Origin: Microcella indica
Lineage (GTDB): Bacteria; Actinomycetota; Actinomycetes; Actinomycetales; Microbacteriaceae
Direction of reading: 5' to 3'
NCBI RefSeq assembly: GCF_013414345.1
Contig: NZ_CP058670.1
Location: 1,550,001-1,614,000 of the forward strand
Length of the DNA stretch: 64,000 nt
Below the pieces are notes generated by a model that saw only the letters and a program-made list of their open reading frames with translations, had not been told where the DNA came from and made no database searches. Numbering within the stretch: position 1 is the first letter of the stretch; each line of letters begins with the position of its first letter. Positions 12,674 through 26,600 of this stretch are shown in pieces. Made by a program: the position numbers and the translations under genes.

Positions 12674-13984
12674 TCAGGAGTCGCCGAAAGTCAGGCCTGC
12701 GAGGGTCTTCTTGCCCCGTCGCAGCACCGCCGCCCCGCCCGCGAGGGCGGCCCCGGCGAGAGTCTGGTCCTCCCCCGACACCTTCACGTTGTTGAGGGAG
12801 ACGCCGCCCTGCGCGATCGCCCGCCGGGCCTCCCCCGCGCTCGAGCACAGGCCCGTCGCCACGAGCGCGTGCACCACGGTGTCCGACTCAGCGACACGCG
12901 CCGAGGGCAGCTCCGCGACCGCCGCGGCGAGGGTTGCGACGTCGAGCTCGGCGAGGTCACCCTGGCCGAACAAGGCCGCTGAGGCGGCAATGGCCGCGGC
13001 CGCGGCATCCTCACCGTGTACGAGCGCCGTCACCTCGAGAGCGAGCCGGCGCTGCGATTCTCGCCGGAACGGCTCGTCCGCGACCTTCGCCGCGTACTCC
13101 TCGATCTCCGCGCGCGTCAGGAACGTGAAGACCTTGAGCCGGTCGATGACGTCCGCGTCGTCGGTGTTGAGCCAGAACTGGTACATCGCGTAGGGGCTGC
13201 ACATGACCGGGTCGAGCCAGATCGCGTTGCCCTCGCTCTTGCCGAACTTCGTGCCATCGCTGTTCGTGATGAGCGGCGTGCCGATCGCGTGCACGCTGCG
13301 CCCCTCCGCGCGATGGATGAGGTCGGTGCCGCTCGTCAGGTTGCCCCACTGGTCGCTGCCCCCCGTCTGCAGCACGCAGCCGTACTGGCGGTGCAGCTCG
13401 AGGTAGTCGTAGCCCTGCAGGATCTGGTAGCTGAACTCGGTGTAGCTGATGCCGGCGTCGGAATTCAGCCGTGCCGCGACCGCGTCCTTCTTGAGCATCG
13501 TGCCGACGCGGTAGTACTTGCCGACGTCGCGCAGGAAGTCGATGGCGCTCAGGCCCGCCGTCCAGTCGAGATTGTTGACCAGACGGACGCCGGTCTCACC
13601 CTCGCTCGGCAAGAACCGGCCGACCTGAGTCTGCAGGTAGCCCACCCACTCGGCGACCGTCTCCCGCGTGTTGAGCTGACGCTCGGCCGTCGGGCGCGGG
13701 TCGCCGATGAGGCCCGTCGACCCGCCCACGAGAGCCAGCGGACGGTGGCCCGCCAGCTGCAGGCGGCGCATGAGCAGCAGCTGCACGAGATTGCCCAGGT
13801 GCAGGCTCGGCGCCGTCGGGTCGAACCCGCAGTAGTAGGTGATCGGCGGGCCGGCGAGCAGCTCGCGCAGGGCATCCGCATCGGTGGAGACGTGCACGAG
13901 ACCGCGCCACACGATCTCCTCCCACACCGTCTCGAAACTCGAATCGTTCTGCGGGGGCGCGAGGGTCACGGGTGCGGCGGTCAC
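12674..13984 (-). CDS. tyrS: Tyrosyl-tRNA synthetase
   Basis: Charges tRNA-Tyr. 436 residues, usual for bacterial TyrRS. The class I HIGH-type motif is HLGN at residues 62-65. The tyrosine pocket includes TYYCGFDPTAPS, and the KMSKS loop is KFGKSEGN near residue 245. The C-terminal S4-like RNA-binding domain includes GGVSLNNVKVSGEDQTL. It reads toward the rRNA operon and is divergent from the small regulator at 14117. No T-box leader was seen in the 132-bp upstream gap. Confidence 0.97.
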   Translation of the reverse strand: MTAAPVTLAPPQNDSSFETVWEEIVWRGLVHVSTDADALRELLAGPPITYYCGFDPTAPSLHLGNLVQLLLMRRLQLAGHRPLALVGGSTGLIGDPRPTAERQLNTRETVAEWVGYLQTQVGRFLPSEGETGVRLVNNLDWTAGLSAIDFLRDVGKYYRVGTMLKKDAVAARLNSDAGISYTEFSYQILQGYDYLELHRQYGCVLQTGGSDQWGNLTSGTDLIHRAEGRSVHAIGTPLITNSDGTKFGKSEGNAIWLDPVMCSPYAMYQFWLNTDDADVIDRLKVFTFLTRAEIEEYAAKVADEPFRRESQRRLALEVTALVHGEDAAAAAIAASAALFGQGDLAELDVATLAAAVAELPSARVAESDTVVHALVATGLCSSAGEARRAIAQGGVSLNNVKVSGEDQTLAGAALAGGAAVLRRGKKTLAGLTFGDS

Positions 13985-14116
13985 CGCGTCAGAGTATCAG
14001 CGGCGAGTCGACCGCCACCCGCGGGCGGGCGGGCATCGACGCCCGATCGCGCTCTGCGCGGCGCAGCCGGCGCCCGGCACGAATCCACCCTCTAAGGTTG
14101 ATCGCGAGGAGGATCG

Positions 14117-14713
14117 ATGCTCGTTATGATGGCCGCTCCACTCGGGCGGGCCGACCCCGCTGGAGCCACCCGCGCTCTGCTCGACCTGCGCGCCCGCTTC
14201 GACGGCGACTACCCGCTCGCACCCGACGCGACCGACAACGGCGAGCTGCGAGCCCTCACCCCGAGCCCGCGTGCGGCACTCGAGACCGTGCTGCACCTCG
14301 CCCGCGCGCGGCAGTGGCAGGTGGGCCTCGGTGCCGGCGCCGTGCGCACTCCCCTGCCCGCCAGCATGCGCGACGCCGCAGGGCCCGGTGTCATGGCCGC
14401 GCGCGACGCCCTGGATGCGGCGGCTCGGCGGGCCAGCCGCTGCGCGATCCGCGGGGACGGGACCGCGCCCGTCGAGCCGCTCGACGCGCTGCTCGATCTC
14501 ATCCTGGCCCATCGCGAGCGCTGGAGCGGGCAGGGCTGGCAGCTGCACGACCTCCTCGAGGCCGGCGGCACGCAGGCCGACGCCGCGCACACGCTCGGCA
14601 TCACACCGCAGGCCGTGAGCAAGCGCGCTCGAGCCGCCGGGCTGCGCGTCGACGCGGAAGCGCGCATCGCCCTCGCCGACCTGCTCAGCGCGGCCCTGCG
14701 CCCTTCCGCCTGA
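14117..14713 (+). CDS. Putative helix-turn-helix DNA-binding protein
   Basis: 198 residues starting MLVMMAAPLG, with AGGAGG about 6 nt upstream (14106-14111). The C-terminal quarter has a clear HTH (GGTQADAAHTLGITPQAVSK followed by RARAAGLRV). The N-terminal part is helical with no recognised domain. It resembles SatD-adjacent or MarR-like small regulators but cannot be placed. It is divergent from tyrS, and its 3' end overlaps the convergent mpg by 29 bp. Confidence 0.75.
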   Translation: MLVMMAAPLGRADPAGATRALLDLRARFDGDYPLAPDATDNGELRALTPSPRAALETVLHLARARQWQVGLGAGAVRTPLPASMRDAAGPGVMAARDALDAAARRASRCAIRGDGTAPVEPLDALLDLILAHRERWSGQGWQLHDLLEAGGTQADAAHTLGITPQAVSKRARAAGLRVDAEARIALADLLSAALRPSA

Positions 14714-15329
14714 CCGCCGCACGGTACACCGACACGGTCGACTCGCCGTCGAGCCAGAACCGCCACTGATACTCGGCACCGCCACCCGGGCCGGCCACCC
14801 CCACCCGCGGTCCGCGAGCGACGAACGCGGGCGCCGGGGCCGGCTGCAGCTCGAGGCGCGGGCCGTCGGCCGCGACGTCGTCGACGGGAGCGAGCAGTGT
14901 TCCCGAATCGGCGAGCGTGACGCCGAGCGCCTGCGCGAGCCGCGCCGGCCCCCGCGCGAGATCGCGATGCGGGATGCTGCGCTCGGGCCTCCCGCTTCGC
15001 CGGCGCTCGAGGGCCGCCTCGGCACCCGCGACGACCTCACCAGCGCGCAGCAGGAGCGCCCCCGCCCGGCCGGGGGGGCCGCACACGAGGTTGACGCACG
15101 TGTGCATGCCGTACGTGAAGTACGCGTAGACGTGCCCCGCTCCCGCGAACATGGGGCGCGTGCGCGGCGTCTCTCCGCGGAACGCGTGCGAGCCGGGGTC
15201 GTCCTCGCCGCGGTACGCCTCGACCTCCGTGAGCCGCACCGTCACCCCGCGGCAGTGCACGAGCGCTCCGAGCACGCGCGGCGCGACGTCGAGCGGGTCG
15301 CCCCGCAGGAGCTCGAGCTCGGGGCGCAC
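14685..15329 (-). CDS. mpg: DNA-3-methyladenine glycosylase (AAG/MPG family)
   Basis: Removes alkylated purines from DNA. 214 residues, typical of bacterial AAG enzymes. The catalytic segment LTEVEAYRG (E37 region) is followed by DPGSHAFRGETPR and GHVYAYFTYGMHTCVNLV, which are family hallmarks. It starts 5 bp after the argH stop, so it is likely co-transcribed with the arginine genes. Its C-terminus overlaps the end of the convergent regulator gene. mpg next to tyrS is also seen in other actinobacteria. Confidence 0.95.
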   Translation of the reverse strand: MRPELELLRGDPLDVAPRVLGALVHCRGVTVRLTEVEAYRGEDDPGSHAFRGETPRTRPMFAGAGHVYAYFTYGMHTCVNLVCGPPGRAGALLLRAGEVVAGAEAALERRRSGRPERSIPHRDLARGPARLAQALGVTLADSGTLLAPVDDVAADGPRLELQPAPAPAFVARGPRVGVAGPGGGAEYQWRFWLDGESTVSVYRAAVRRKGAGPR

Positions 15330-15334
15330 GCGGG

Positions 15335-17695
<2,361 letters not shown>

Positions 17696-17699
<4 letters not shown>

Positions 17700-18946
17700 G
17701 GGCGGGCGGCCTCCAGGCTCGCGGCGAAGACGGTAAGGAACCGGTCGATCTCAGCATCGCCGATGATGAGCGGCGGTGCGAGGCGCACCGTCGTCGGGCC
17801 CGTCGCGTTGACGATGAGCCCGCGCTGCAGCGCGTGGCCGACGACCGCGGGCGCGATCGGCTCCGCGAGCTCGATGCCGAGCAGCAGGCCGCGTCCGCGC
17901 ACCTCCACGATGAGGTCGCTGCCGAGAGCGAGGATGCCCGACCGCAGCTGCTCGCCGCGCCTGGCGGCATTCGCCACGAGGTCGGCGCGCTCGATCTCCG
18001 CGAGCACGGCATCGGCCACGCCCGTCGCGAGCGGGTTGCCGCCGAACGTGGAGCCGTGCTGGCCGAGCGTGAAGAGCTCGCTCGCCGCGCCCGTCGTCAC
18101 GAGAGCGCCGATGGGCACTCCCCCGCCGATGCCCTTGGCGAGCGCGATGGCGTCGGGCAGCACGCCCTCCGGCAGCTCGCCGGCGTGCTGGAAGGCGAAC
18201 CAGTCGCCTGTGCGCCCCGCGCCGGTCTGGATCTCGTCGAGGATCAGCAGTGCGCCGTGCGCCGTGGTGAGCTCCCGGGCGGCCGCGAGGAAGCCGGGCG
18301 GAAGCGGCACGACGCCGGCCTCGCCCTTGATGGGCTCGAGGATGACGGCGGCGACATCCGGCCCCATGGCCGCCTCGAGAGCGTCGAGCTCGGTCGGCAG
18401 ATGCTCGACTCCGGGCACGAGCGGCTCGAACGGCTCGCGCAGCGCGGCCTTGCCGGTGAGCGCGAGCGAGCCCATCGTGCGGCCGTGGAAGCCCGACTCG
18501 AAGGCGAGGATGCGCGACCGACCGGTGCGGCGTGCGAGCTTGATCGCGGCCTCGTTGGCCTCCGCACCCGAGTTGGCGACGTAGACACGGCCCGATTCGC
18601 CCATGCCCGTCACTCGCACGAGGCGCTCGGCGAAGGCGATCGCCTGCGGGGTCGTGAAGTAGTTGCTCACGTGGACCGCGCGGGCGGCCTGCGTGCTCAC
18701 GGCCTCGACGACCGCGGGGTGCGCGTGGCCGAGGGCGTTCACGGCGATGCCGGCGAGGAAGTCGAGGTACTCGGCCCCGTCGACATCCCACACGAGGGCG
18801 CCGCGGCCGTGGTCGAGCACGGCGGAGGGCGTCGGAGAGGAGGCCATGGCGACCTGTGCGAAGCGCGCGCGCATCGCCTCGGTCTGTGTGCCCGTGATGG
18901 GAAGAGGCGCGCTGTGCGTGTCGGTCGCGCCGTCAGCGGCTCTCAT
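17696..18946 (-). CDS. argD: Acetylornithine aminotransferase
   Basis: PLP enzyme of about 416 residues converting N-acetylglutamate semialdehyde to N-acetylornithine. The PLP lysine lies in [31 protein letters not shown] holds the cofactor aspartate region, and [15 protein letters not shown] is typical of class III aminotransferases. The start at 18946 ([12 protein letters not shown]), not a longer frame, gives a 4-bp overlap with argB, matching the tight packing of this operon. Confidence 0.96.
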
Positions 18947-19842
18947 GGAACCACCTCCGTGCCGATCCCCTTCTGGGTGAACATCTCGAGAAGGATCGAG
19001 TGCGGGATGCGGCCGTCGATGATCGCGGACTTCGCGACCCCGCCCTCGACCGCTTCGAGGCACGCGGCCATCTTGGGGATCATGCCGGCTTGGAGGCTCG
19101 GCAGCAGCTCACGCAGCTCGGGCACGGCGATCGTCGAGACGAGCGAGTCGCGATCAGGCCAGTCGCGGTAGAGGCCCGCGACGTCGGTGAGGATCACGAG
19201 CTTCTCGGCCTTCAGGGCCACGGCGAGCGCCGAGGCGGCCGAGTCGGCGTTGACGTTGAGCGACTGCCCGGGAGTGTCGATATCAGGAGCGATCGAGGAG
19301 ACGACCGGGATGCGGTCGGCGTCGAGCTGCGCGATGACCGGCTCGGGGTTGACGCCCACGACGTCACCGACGAGACCCAGGTCGACCTCCTCGCCGTCGA
19401 CCATCGCGCCGCGCTTGCGCCCGCGGAAGAGCCCGGCGTCCTCCCCCGAGATCGCGGCCGCGAGAGGCCCGTGCTCGTTGATGTGGTTGACGATGGCCGG
19501 GCTGACCTGCCCCGTGAGCACCATGCGCACAACATCCATCGCCTCGGGGCTCGTGTAGCGGTAACCGCCTCGGAAGTCGCTCTCGATCTTGAAGCGGTCG
19601 AGCATGGAGGAGATCTGGGGGCCGCCACCGTGCACGATGACGGGGCGCACGCCCGCCGTGCGCATGAAGACGATGTCTTCGGCGAAGGTGCGCTGCAGCT
19701 CGGGGGTCACCATGGCGTTGCCGCCGAACTTGATGACCACGATGCGGTCGCGGTAGGTCTGCAGCCACGGGAGCGCGTCGATGAGGGTGGCCGCCTTCTC
19801 GGCGGCGAGGGCGAAGTCGTCGGAGTCGTGTGTCGTGGTCAT
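18943..19842 (-). CDS. argB: Acetylglutamate kinase
   Basis: 299 residues. Phosphorylates N-acetylglutamate, the arginine-feedback step in organisms that have the cyclic pathway. The N-terminal [10 protein letters not shown] nucleotide loop and [11 protein letters not shown] are clear, followed by ISGEDAGLF and the [12 protein letters not shown] segment. An N-terminal helix of about 25 residues precedes the core, as in arginine-sensitive hexameric enzymes. It shares 1 bp with argJ and 4 bp with argD. Confidence 0.97.
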   Translation of the reverse strand: MTTTHDSDDFALAAEKAATLIDALPWLQTYRDRIVVIKFGGNAMVTPELQRTFAEDIVFMRTAGVRPVIVHGGGPQISSMLDRFKIESDFRGGYRYTSPEAMDVVRMVLTGQVSPAIVNHINEHGPLAAAISGEDAGLFRGRKRGAMVDGEEVDLGLVGDVVGVNPEPVIAQLDADRIPVVSSIAPDIDTPGQSLNVNADSAASALAVALKAEKLVILTDVAGLYRDWPDRDSLVSTIAVPELRELLPSLQAGMIPKMAACLEAVEGGVAKSAIIDGRIPHSILLEMFTQKGIGTEVVP

Positions 19843-20993
19843 CAGCTGGAGTATGCGCTGTTCTCGTGGACGTAGTCGTGGGTGAGGTCGTTGGTGAGGA
19901 TCATCGCGGCCGCGTCGCCGACACCGAGCTCGATGAGCACGCTCACGACCCGGTCGCTCAAGTCGACCTCCTCGCGCGGCCTATCCGGCCCGCCCGCGTG
20001 GCAGACGCGCACGCCGTTCATGGTCACGTCGACCGCGTAGGGGTCGAACTCGGCGCTCGTCGTGCCGATCGCCGCGAGCACGCGCCCCCAGTTGGGGTCG
20101 TTGCCGAAGATGGCCGCCTTGAAGAGGTTGTTGCGCGCGACGGAGCGGCCCACCTCGACGGCGTCGTCCTCGCTCGCGGCGCCGTGCACGTGGATCTGGA
20201 TGTCGTGGCTCGCGCCCTCCGCATCGGCCTGCAGCTGCAGCACGAGCGAGGAGCACGCGTCGACGAGGAGGAGCGTGAACTCCTCGGTGCTGGGCGTGAC
20301 GCCGGATGCTCCGCTCGCCATGAGCGTCACCTGATCGTTGGTCGACATGCAGCCGTCCGAGTCGAGGCGGTCGAAGGTCAGGCGGGTGGCCTCACGCAGC
20401 GCGCGGTCGAGCTCGGCGACCGGCAGGTCGGCGTCGGTCGTGATGACCGAGAGCATCGTCGCGAGCCCGGGGGCGAGCATCCCTGCCCCTTTCGCCATGC
20501 CGCCGATCGTGTAGCCGGGGCCTTCGACGGTGACCGTCTTGGGCACCGAGTCGGTCGTCATGATCGCGCGAGCGGCGTCCTCACCGCCGTCGGTGGTCAG
20601 CGCGCCGGCCGCCGTCGCGACGCCGGTGAGCAGCTTCTCGCGGTCGAGCTGCTCGCCGATGAGGCCCGTCGAGCACACGAGCACGTCGCCCGCGTCGACG
20701 CCGAGGTGCTCGGCGACCGCCTCGGCCGTCGCGTGGGTGGTCTGGAAGCCCTGGGCCCCGGTGAAGCAGTTGGCGCCGCCGGAGTTGAGCACAATCGCGC
20801 GCACATCGCCGTCGGCGATGACCTGCTGCGACCAGATGATGGGGTTCGCCTTCGCGCGGTTGCTCGTGAACACGGCGGCGCCAGCCGAGCTCGGCCCGCG
20901 GTTGACGAGCAGGGCGAGGTCGAGGGCCCCCGTCGACTTGAGGCCGGCGGCGACGCTCGCCGCCTCGAATCCGGCTGCGGCGGTGACGGTCAT
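19842..20993 (-). CDS. argJ: Bifunctional ornithine acetyltransferase / N-acetylglutamate synthase
   Basis: Recycles the acetyl group between N-acetylornithine and glutamate. 383 residues. The self-cleavage region [20 protein letters not shown] is present, with cleavage expected before the Thr of ATML to give alpha and beta chains. [11 protein letters not shown] and [17 protein letters not shown] are family hallmarks. It overlaps argC by 4 bp. Presence of argJ implies the cyclic acetyl pathway. Confidence 0.97.
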   Translation of the reverse strand: MTVTAAAGFEAASVAAGLKSTGALDLALLVNRGPSSAGAAVFTSNRAKANPIIWSQQVIADGDVRAIVLNSGGANCFTGAQGFQTTHATAEAVAEHLGVDAGDVLVCSTGLIGEQLDREKLLTGVATAAGALTTDGGEDAARAIMTTDSVPKTVTVEGPGYTIGGMAKGAGMLAPGLATMLSVITTDADLPVAELDRALREATRLTFDRLDSDGCMSTNDQVTLMASGASGVTPSTEEFTLLLVDACSSLVLQLQADAEGASHDIQIHVHGAASEDDAVEVGRSVARNNLFKAAIFGNDPNWGRVLAAIGTTSAEFDPYAVDVTMNGVRVCHAGGPDRPREEVDLSDRVVSVLIELGVGDAAAMILTNDLTHDYVHENSAYSS

Positions 20994-22036
20994 GGTGCGA
21001 CTCCGTTCCGGGGCAGGCCGAGGTCTTCGGGCAGGCCCAGTGCGAGGTTGAGGGACTGCACGGCAGCGCCGGCAGTGCCCTTGACGAGGTTGTCGAGCGC
21101 GACGACGACGACGACGCGACCGGCGTCCTCATCGACGGCGAGACCGATGAGGGCGGTGTTCGCGCCCACGACGTCGGCGGTCTTGGGGAAGTGGCCCTCG
21201 GGCAGCACGTGCACGAACGGCTCGGCGGAGTACGCCGACTCCCACGCCGAGCGCACGCTCGAGGCGTCGGCACCCGGTTCGAGGCGCGCCGTGATCGTCG
21301 CGAGGATGCCGCGGCTCATCGGCACGAGCACGGGCGTGAAGGAGATGCTCGGGTGCGCGGCGCCGGCGACGCGGAGGTTCTGCAGGATCTCGGGGATGTG
21401 CCGGTGCGTGCCGCCGACCGCGTAGGGCGACGCCGAGCCCATGAGCTCGCTGCCGAGAAGCATGGTCTTGAGGGCGCGGCCGGCACCCGAGGGGCCCACG
21501 GCGAGCGCGGCGGTGAGGTCGGCGGGCTCGATGACCTCGCTGCGGATGCCCGGGGCCAGGCCGAGCGTCACGGCGGTCACGTTGCACCCCGGTACGGCGA
21601 TGCGCCGAGCGCCGCTGAGGTGCTCGCGGTGGCGGGTGCCGTCGGCGTGCAGCAGCTCGGGCAGCCCGTAGGTCCACGCTCCGTGGTACTCGCCGCCGTA
21701 GAAGCGCTCCCAGTCGGCCTCGCTCGTGAGGCGGTGGTCGGCGCCGCAGTCGAGCACGAGCGTGCTCTCGGGCAGCGTCGCGGCGACGGCGCCCGAGGCG
21801 CCGTGCGGCAGGGCGAGCACGACGGCGTCGTGCCCCGCGAGTACCTCGGGCGTCGTCTCGGCGAAGGTCAGGTGGTCGAGGGAGCGCAGGTGCGGCTGCA
21901 CGTCGATGAGGCGCTGGCCCGCGTTGCTGTGCGCCGTGACGGTCGTCACCTCGACACCGGGGTGGTCGGCGAGCAGGCGCAGCACCTCCCCGCCGGCGTA
22001 TCCGCTGGCTCCTGCGACGGCGATCGAGACAGTCAT
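20990..22036 (-). CDS. argC: N-acetyl-gamma-glutamyl-phosphate reductase
   Basis: 348 residues. The N-terminal Rossmann motif is [16 protein letters not shown], and the catalytic cysteine lies in [30 protein letters not shown] is typical of the C-terminal domain. The start at 22036 is chosen because [12 protein letters not shown] aligns with the family start; the frame is open further upstream but only as noise. First gene of the arginine operon, 82 bp after pheT. No clear ARG box was recognised in that gap. Confidence 0.96.
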   Translation of the reverse strand: MTVSIAVAGASGYAGGEVLRLLADHPGVEVTTVTAHSNAGQRLIDVQPHLRSLDHLTFAETTPEVLAGHDAVVLALPHGASGAVAATLPESTLVLDCGADHRLTSEADWERFYGGEYHGAWTYGLPELLHADGTRHREHLSGARRIAVPGCNVTAVTLGLAPGIRSEVIEPADLTAALAVGPSGAGRALKTMLLGSELMGSASPYAVGGTHRHIPEILQNLRVAGAAHPSISFTPVLVPMSRGILATITARLEPGADASSVRSAWESAYSAEPFVHVLPEGHFPKTADVVGANTALIGLAVDEDAGRVVVVVALDNLVKGTAGAAVQSLNLALGLPEDLGLPRNGVAP

Positions 22037-22058
22037 GTCCTCCAGCTTTCCAGGTTTT

Positions 22059-22084
22059 GCGCCCGCCGGGGTGCGGGCGGGCGC
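22059..22084 (-). terminator. GC-rich hairpin between pheT and argC
   Basis: A 9-bp perfect stem (GCGCCCGCC / GGCGGGCGC) with an 8-nt loop lies in the 82-bp gap between pheT and argC. No T-run follows on the minus strand, so termination is only possible, and it could equally be a leader hairpin of argC. Confidence 0.4.
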
Positions 22085-22118
22085 CGTGCCGGTCCTTGGC
22101 GACGGGCCGCGACGGCGG

Positions 22119-24629
22119 TCAGGCGCGCAGCTGCGCGCCGAATCGCTCGGTCGCGACGGCGAGCCCGGCGGTCTTCGCCTCGGTCGCCTCCGCCGCCGTG
22201 AGCGTGCGGTCGGTCGCGCGGAACCGCAGCGAGAACGTGATCGACTTCGTGCCCGGCTCGAGACCCTCACCGCGGTAGTCGTCGACGAGAACTGCCTCTT
22301 CGAGTAGCGCTCCGGCACCCTCGACGATCGCGGAGCGCACGGCACCCGCGGGCGTCTCGAGGGGAACGACGACCGAGAGGTCCTGCGTCGCGGCCGGGTA
22401 GCCGGCGATGACGCCTGCCGCCACCTGGCCCCTGCTGAGGGCGAGCAGGCGGTTCAGGTCGAGCTCGAGCACGCCGACCCGCCTCGGCAGGTCGCGCTCG
22501 ATCGCGACGGCGGGCAGCAGCTCGCCGGCGAGACCGACCTGCTCGCCGTCGACGAGCAGCGCCGCCGTGCGGCCGGGGTGCAGCGCGGGGTGGCTGCCGG
22601 TCTCGACCGCGAGGCTCACTCCGACCACGGCGGCGATGCGGTGCGCCGCGTCGAGCACATCCGCGAGCCCTGCGGGCTCCGCGGTCTGGCCGACACCGCG
22701 CGGGCGCCGATCGCCGAGCACGAGCGCGCTCACATGCCAGGGCTGGTGCGGGATGCTCTGCTCGAGCTCGGCGAGCGGGCCCGGTGCGGGCCGCTGCGTG
22801 CCGATCGGCACCTCGGCGACCCCGTACTCGCGGCCCGACTCTGGCAGGAACACCGTGCCGATCTCGAAGAGAGCGAGGTCGGTGAGACCGCGCGAGACGT
22901 TGCGGTGCGCGATGTCGGCGAGGCCCGGCAGCAGGCTCACGCGCAAGCGCGCCGCCTCGGCGTCGAGCGCGTTCGCGAGGCGCACCTGCGCGTGCTCGTC
23001 GCCGACCATGAGCGCGTTGTCGGCGGCGCTCACGAAGGGGTAGGCGAGCACCTCGGTGAGTCCGGCCGCCGCGAGAGCGTCGGCGATGGCGCGGCGCGCT
23101 CGCTGGCCCCGCGAGAGGCCGCGACCGGGCGGCGCGACGGGCAGCTGCGCGGGGATGCGGTCGTAGCCGACGATGCGGGCGACCTCTTCGGCGAGCGAGG
23201 GAGCGTCGATGAGGTCGGGGCGCCAGCTCGGCGGGGTGACGCGCCAGCCGTCGTCGCCCGGTGAGACCGAGCATCCGACAGCGACGAGGGAGTCGGTGAT
23301 CTCGTCGAGCGAGAAGTCGACGCCGACGAGATCGTCGACGTAGCCCTCGGCGAGGTCGATCGTCGCGGGGCGCGTGGACTCGACCCAGGCGGAGCCGAGG
23401 TCGACAGCCGTGCCGCCCGCGAGCTCGACGAGCAGGTCGACGACGCGCTGCGCCGCCGCCTCGGCCACGAGCGGGTCGACGCCGCGGGCGAAGCGCTTGG
23501 ATGCTTCGCTCGGCAGCTTGTGGCGCCGCGCGGAGCGCGCGATCGTGACCGGCTCGAAGTTCGCCGCCTCGATGAGGACGTCGGTCGTATCGTCGCCCAC
23601 CTCGGTGCTCGCGCCGCCCATGACGCCGGCGATGCCGATGGGGCCGGAGCCGTCGGTGATGAGCAGGTCTTCGGCGTCGAGCGTGCGCGACTGGTCGTCG
23701 AGCGTCACGAGGGTCTCGCCGGGCGTCGCGCGACGCACGATGATGCCGCCCTGCAGGCGCGCGAGATCGTAGGCGTGAATCGGCTGGCCGAGCTCGAGCA
23801 TGACGTAGTTCGAGATGTCGACCGCGAGGGAGATCGACCGGATGCCCGCGAGCGTCAGGCGCGCGACCATCCACGGCGGGCTCGGCCGCGTCGGGTCGAT
23901 GCCGCGCACGGCACGCGTGACGAACACGTCGCAGCCGCGTCGGCCGCGCACGGGCGCCTGGTCGTCGATCGTGACGGAGAAGCCCTCGCCGACGCCGATC
24001 TCGAGACTCGACGCGGGATCGCGGAAGGCCGCCCCCGTGGAGTTGGCGTACTCGCGCGCGATGCCGCGCAGCGAGAGCGTGTAGCCGCGGTCGGGGGTGA
24101 CGTTGACCTCGACGGCGACGTCATCGAGCCCGAGGAGCGCGATCGCGTCGGTGCCCACCTCGGGGTCGAGGTCGAGCTCGGCCAGGCGCAGGATGCCGTC
24201 GTGCTCCTCCCCCAGGCCGAGCTCGCGGGCCGAGGCGATCATGCCGTCGGAGACGTGGCCGTAGGTCTTGCGGGCCGAGATCGGGAAGGGGCCGGGCAGC
24301 ACCGAACCGGGCAGCGAGACGACGACCTTGTCGCCGACGTGGAAGTTGGGGGCCCCGCACACGATGCCGTGCACCTCGGGCTCGCCGTCGGGCAGCGTGC
24401 CCGTGCGCACCTGGCACCAGCGGATCGTCTTGCCGTTCGACTGCGGCTCCTCGACGAACTCGAGCACCTCGCCCACGACGATCGGCCCCGTGAGGGGAAC
24501 GCCGTGGACGTCCTCTTCCTCGAGCCCGACGCGCACGAGGGCGGCGTGCACGTGCGCGGCATCCTCGAGCGGGTCGCCGGAGGCGGGAACCTCGACGAAC
24601 TCGCGCAGCCAGCTGAGCGGTACGCGCAT
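22119..24629 (-). CDS. pheT: Phenylalanyl-tRNA synthetase beta subunit
   Basis: 836 residues, the usual length. The N-terminal [15 protein letters not shown] and tRNA-binding EMAP-like segment precede the B5 domain ([15 protein letters not shown]) and B3/B4 editing regions. The C-terminal ferredoxin-fold anticodon-binding domain ends with [14 protein letters not shown]. The start at 24629 shares one base with the pheS stop (TGATG), so the subunits are translationally coupled in the normal alpha-beta order. Confidence 0.97.
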   Translation of the reverse strand: MRVPLSWLREFVEVPASGDPLEDAAHVHAALVRVGLEEEDVHGVPLTGPIVVGEVLEFVEEPQSNGKTIRWCQVRTGTLPDGEPEVHGIVCGAPNFHVGDKVVVSLPGSVLPGPFPISARKTYGHVSDGMIASARELGLGEEHDGILRLAELDLDPEVGTDAIALLGLDDVAVEVNVTPDRGYTLSLRGIAREYANSTGAAFRDPASSLEIGVGEGFSVTIDDQAPVRGRRGCDVFVTRAVRGIDPTRPSPPWMVARLTLAGIRSISLAVDISNYVMLELGQPIHAYDLARLQGGIIVRRATPGETLVTLDDQSRTLDAEDLLITDGSGPIGIAGVMGGASTEVGDDTTDVLIEAANFEPVTIARSARRHKLPSEASKRFARGVDPLVAEAAAQRVVDLLVELAGGTAVDLGSAWVESTRPATIDLAEGYVDDLVGVDFSLDEITDSLVAVGCSVSPGDDGWRVTPPSWRPDLIDAPSLAEEVARIVGYDRIPAQLPVAPPGRGLSRGQRARRAIADALAAAGLTEVLAYPFVSAADNALMVGDEHAQVRLANALDAEAARLRVSLLPGLADIAHRNVSRGLTDLALFEIGTVFLPESGREYGVAEVPIGTQRPAPGPLAELEQSIPHQPWHVSALVLGDRRPRGVGQTAEPAGLADVLDAAHRIAAVVGVSLAVETGSHPALHPGRTAALLVDGEQVGLAGELLPAVAIERDLPRRVGVLELDLNRLLALSRGQVAAGVIAGYPAATQDLSVVVPLETPAGAVRSAIVEGAGALLEEAVLVDDYRGEGLEPGTKSITFSLRFRATDRTLTAAEATEAKTAGLAVATERFGAQLRA

Positions 24630-25669
24630 CAGACCACCATCCCGAACTGCTGCGAGAAGCGAATATCGCCCTCGACCATGTCGCGCATGTCTTTCACGTC
24701 GTTGCGGAACATGAGCGTGCGCTCGATGCCCATGCCGAAGGCGAAGCCCTGGTACTCGTCGGGGTCGATGCCCGCCGCGCGCAGCACGTTGGGGTTGACC
24801 ATGCCGCAGCCGCCCCACTCGATCCAGCGCGCGCCGTCCTTGAAGGTGGGGTGCCAGACGTCGAGCTCGGCGCTCGGCTCGGTGAAGGGGAAGTAGCTGG
24901 GGCGCAGGCGGATGCGCGCGCCCTCGCCGAAGAGGGCGCGGGCGAGGTGCTCGAGCGTGCCGCGCAAGTGAGCCATCGTGAGCCCCCTGTCGATCGCGAT
25001 GCCCTCCATCTGGTGGAAGACGGGCGTGTGCGTCGCGTCGAGCTCGTCGGTGCGGAACACCCGACCGGGGGCGACGACGTAGAGCGGCACGCCGCGGTCC
25101 AGCAGCGAGCGCACCTGCACGGGGCTCGTGTGCGTGCGCAGCACGAGGTGGCGCTCGACCGGGTCGATGAAGAAGGTGTCCTGCATCGCCCGCGCGGGGT
25201 GGTCGGGGTCGAAGTTGAGGGCGTCGAAGTTGAACCACTCGTTCTCGAGCTCGGGCCCCTCCGCGACTTCCCAGCCCATGCCGATGAAGATGTCGCTCAT
25301 CTGCTCCATGAGCGCGGTGAGCGGATGGCGGGCACCCTGTGCCCGCAAGGCGGGAACCGCCGTGACGTCGAGGGTCTCGGCCGCGAGCCTCGCCTGCTCC
25401 TCCGCGACGGCGAGCTCGCCCTCGCGCGCGCTGATCGCCTGGGCGACGCGGCCGCGAGCCTGGCCGACGAGCTTGCCGAGCTCGGCCTTCTGCTCGGCGG
25501 GCACCTCGCGCAGTCGGGCGTTGAGCTGGGCGAGCGGCGAGGCCTCCCCCGCGTGGGCCGACTTGGCCGCCTTGAGCGCGGCAGTGTCGTCGGCGCCGGC
25601 GACCGCGGCGAGCGCCGCCTCGACAGCCGCCTCGACAGCGGACTCGGAGATGGGGCTCGGTTCTGACAC
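24629..25669 (-). CDS. pheS: Phenylalanyl-tRNA synthetase alpha subunit
   Basis: 346 residues. A coiled-coil N-terminal arm (residues 1-90) is followed by the class II core, with [19 protein letters not shown], the motif-2 region [20 protein letters not shown], and motif 3 [14 protein letters not shown]. The GTG start at 25669 (VSEPSPIS) gives the family length; the open frame upstream overlaps gluD and is not credible. It begins 25 bp after the gluD stop, which is unusually close for pheST. Confidence 0.95.
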   Translation of the reverse strand: MSEPSPISESAVEAAVEAALAAVAGADDTAALKAAKSAHAGEASPLAQLNARLREVPAEQKAELGKLVGQARGRVAQAISAREGELAVAEEQARLAAETLDVTAVPALRAQGARHPLTALMEQMSDIFIGMGWEVAEGPELENEWFNFDALNFDPDHPARAMQDTFFIDPVERHLVLRTHTSPVQVRSLLDRGVPLYVVAPGRVFRTDELDATHTPVFHQMEGIAIDRGLTMAHLRGTLEHLARALFGEGARIRLRPSYFPFTEPSAELDVWHPTFKDGARWIEWGGCGMVNPNVLRAAGIDPDEYQGFAFGMGIERTLMFRNDVKDMRDMVEGDIRFSQQFGMVV

Positions 25670-25694
25670 AAGCACCGAGTTTAGTGGCCGTGGG

Positions 25695-26600
25695 CTACCG
25701 CCTCGACGCCTCGCCCGCGTCGACGCCGCCGACGCCCTCCGGGAGTTGCTCGGCGCTCGCATCGGCGGCTACGAGAGCGCCGCCCCGGGACGACGTGCGG
25801 TGGGAGATGATGCGCGCGACCCAGGAGAGCAGGAGGTTCATGGCCAGGTACATCGCGAGCACGATGAAGAAGAACGAGAACGCGTAGCGATTGCCGAAGA
25901 ACTGGGTGAGGTTCTGGCCGGTGCGCAGCAGTTCGCTGTACCCCACGATGTAGGCGAGCGAGGTGTCTTTGAGCAGCACCACGAGCTGGGCCACGATGAT
26001 CGGCAGCATGGTGCGGAATGCCTGAGGGAACTCGATAAGGAATCGTGTGGCGACGGGAGTCAGCCCGAGGGAGAGCCCAGCCTCGCGCTGACCGGAGGGC
26101 AGAGCACTGATACCCGCCCGGAGCGCTTCGCCGATGATCGCGCCGTTGTAGAGCGCGAGAGCGGTGACCCCCGCCCAGTAGGTGCCCGTGGAGAACACGA
26201 GGAGGGCGAACAGCATCATGAGCAGCACGGGCATGCCGCGGAAGAATTCGAGCAGGACCGCGACGGGCACGCGTATCCCGGGGCTCGCGGCGGTGCGGCC
26301 GAAGGAGAACAGCACCCCGACGACGAGGGCGAGCGCGGCGGCGGCGCCGGCCATGGCGAGCGTGTTGAGCGCGCCTTCGCCGAGGCTGCGCCACACGACG
26401 ATGTCGTTGAAGATATCCCACCGGCTCGGGTCGAAGAGGCCGGGCAGGGTGGCGCCCGCGACTGTCGTGCGCTCACCGGCGAGCGTCGCGATGAGCCACG
26501 CGAGCCCGGCGACGATGGCGATAGTGCCGACGATCGACGTCATGACGGAGCGACGCCGCGCCTTCGGGCCGGGAACGTCGTAGAGCACGGAGACCGTCAT
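25695..26600 (-). CDS. gluD: Glutamate-type ABC transporter permease (GluD-like)
   Basis: 301 residues, integral membrane. An N-terminal TM segment and a periplasmic/extracellular loop are followed by the HisM/GlnP-type BPD core. The EAA loop is [20 protein letters not shown], 20 residues long and highly conserved. The C-terminus is a polar tail. It overlaps gluC by 4 bp, so the two permeases are co-translated and probably form a heterodimer. GluD of corynebacteria has the same long N-terminus. Substrate (glutamate, perhaps related acidic or polar amino acids) is inferred. Confidence 0.88.
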   Translation of the reverse strand: MTVSVLYDVPGPKARRRSVMTSIVGTIAIVAGLAWLIATLAGERTTVAGATLPGLFDPSRWDIFNDIVVWRSLGEGALNTLAMAGAAAALALVVGVLFSFGRTAASPGIRVPVAVLLEFFRGMPVLLMMLFALLVFSTGTYWAGVTALALYNGAIIGEALRAGISALPSGQREAGLSLGLTPVATRFLIEFPQAFRTMLPIIVAQLVVLLKDTSLAYIVGYSELLRTGQNLTQFFGNRYAFSFFFIVLAMYLAMNLLLSWVARIISHRTSSRGGALVAADASAEQLPEGVGGVDAGEASRR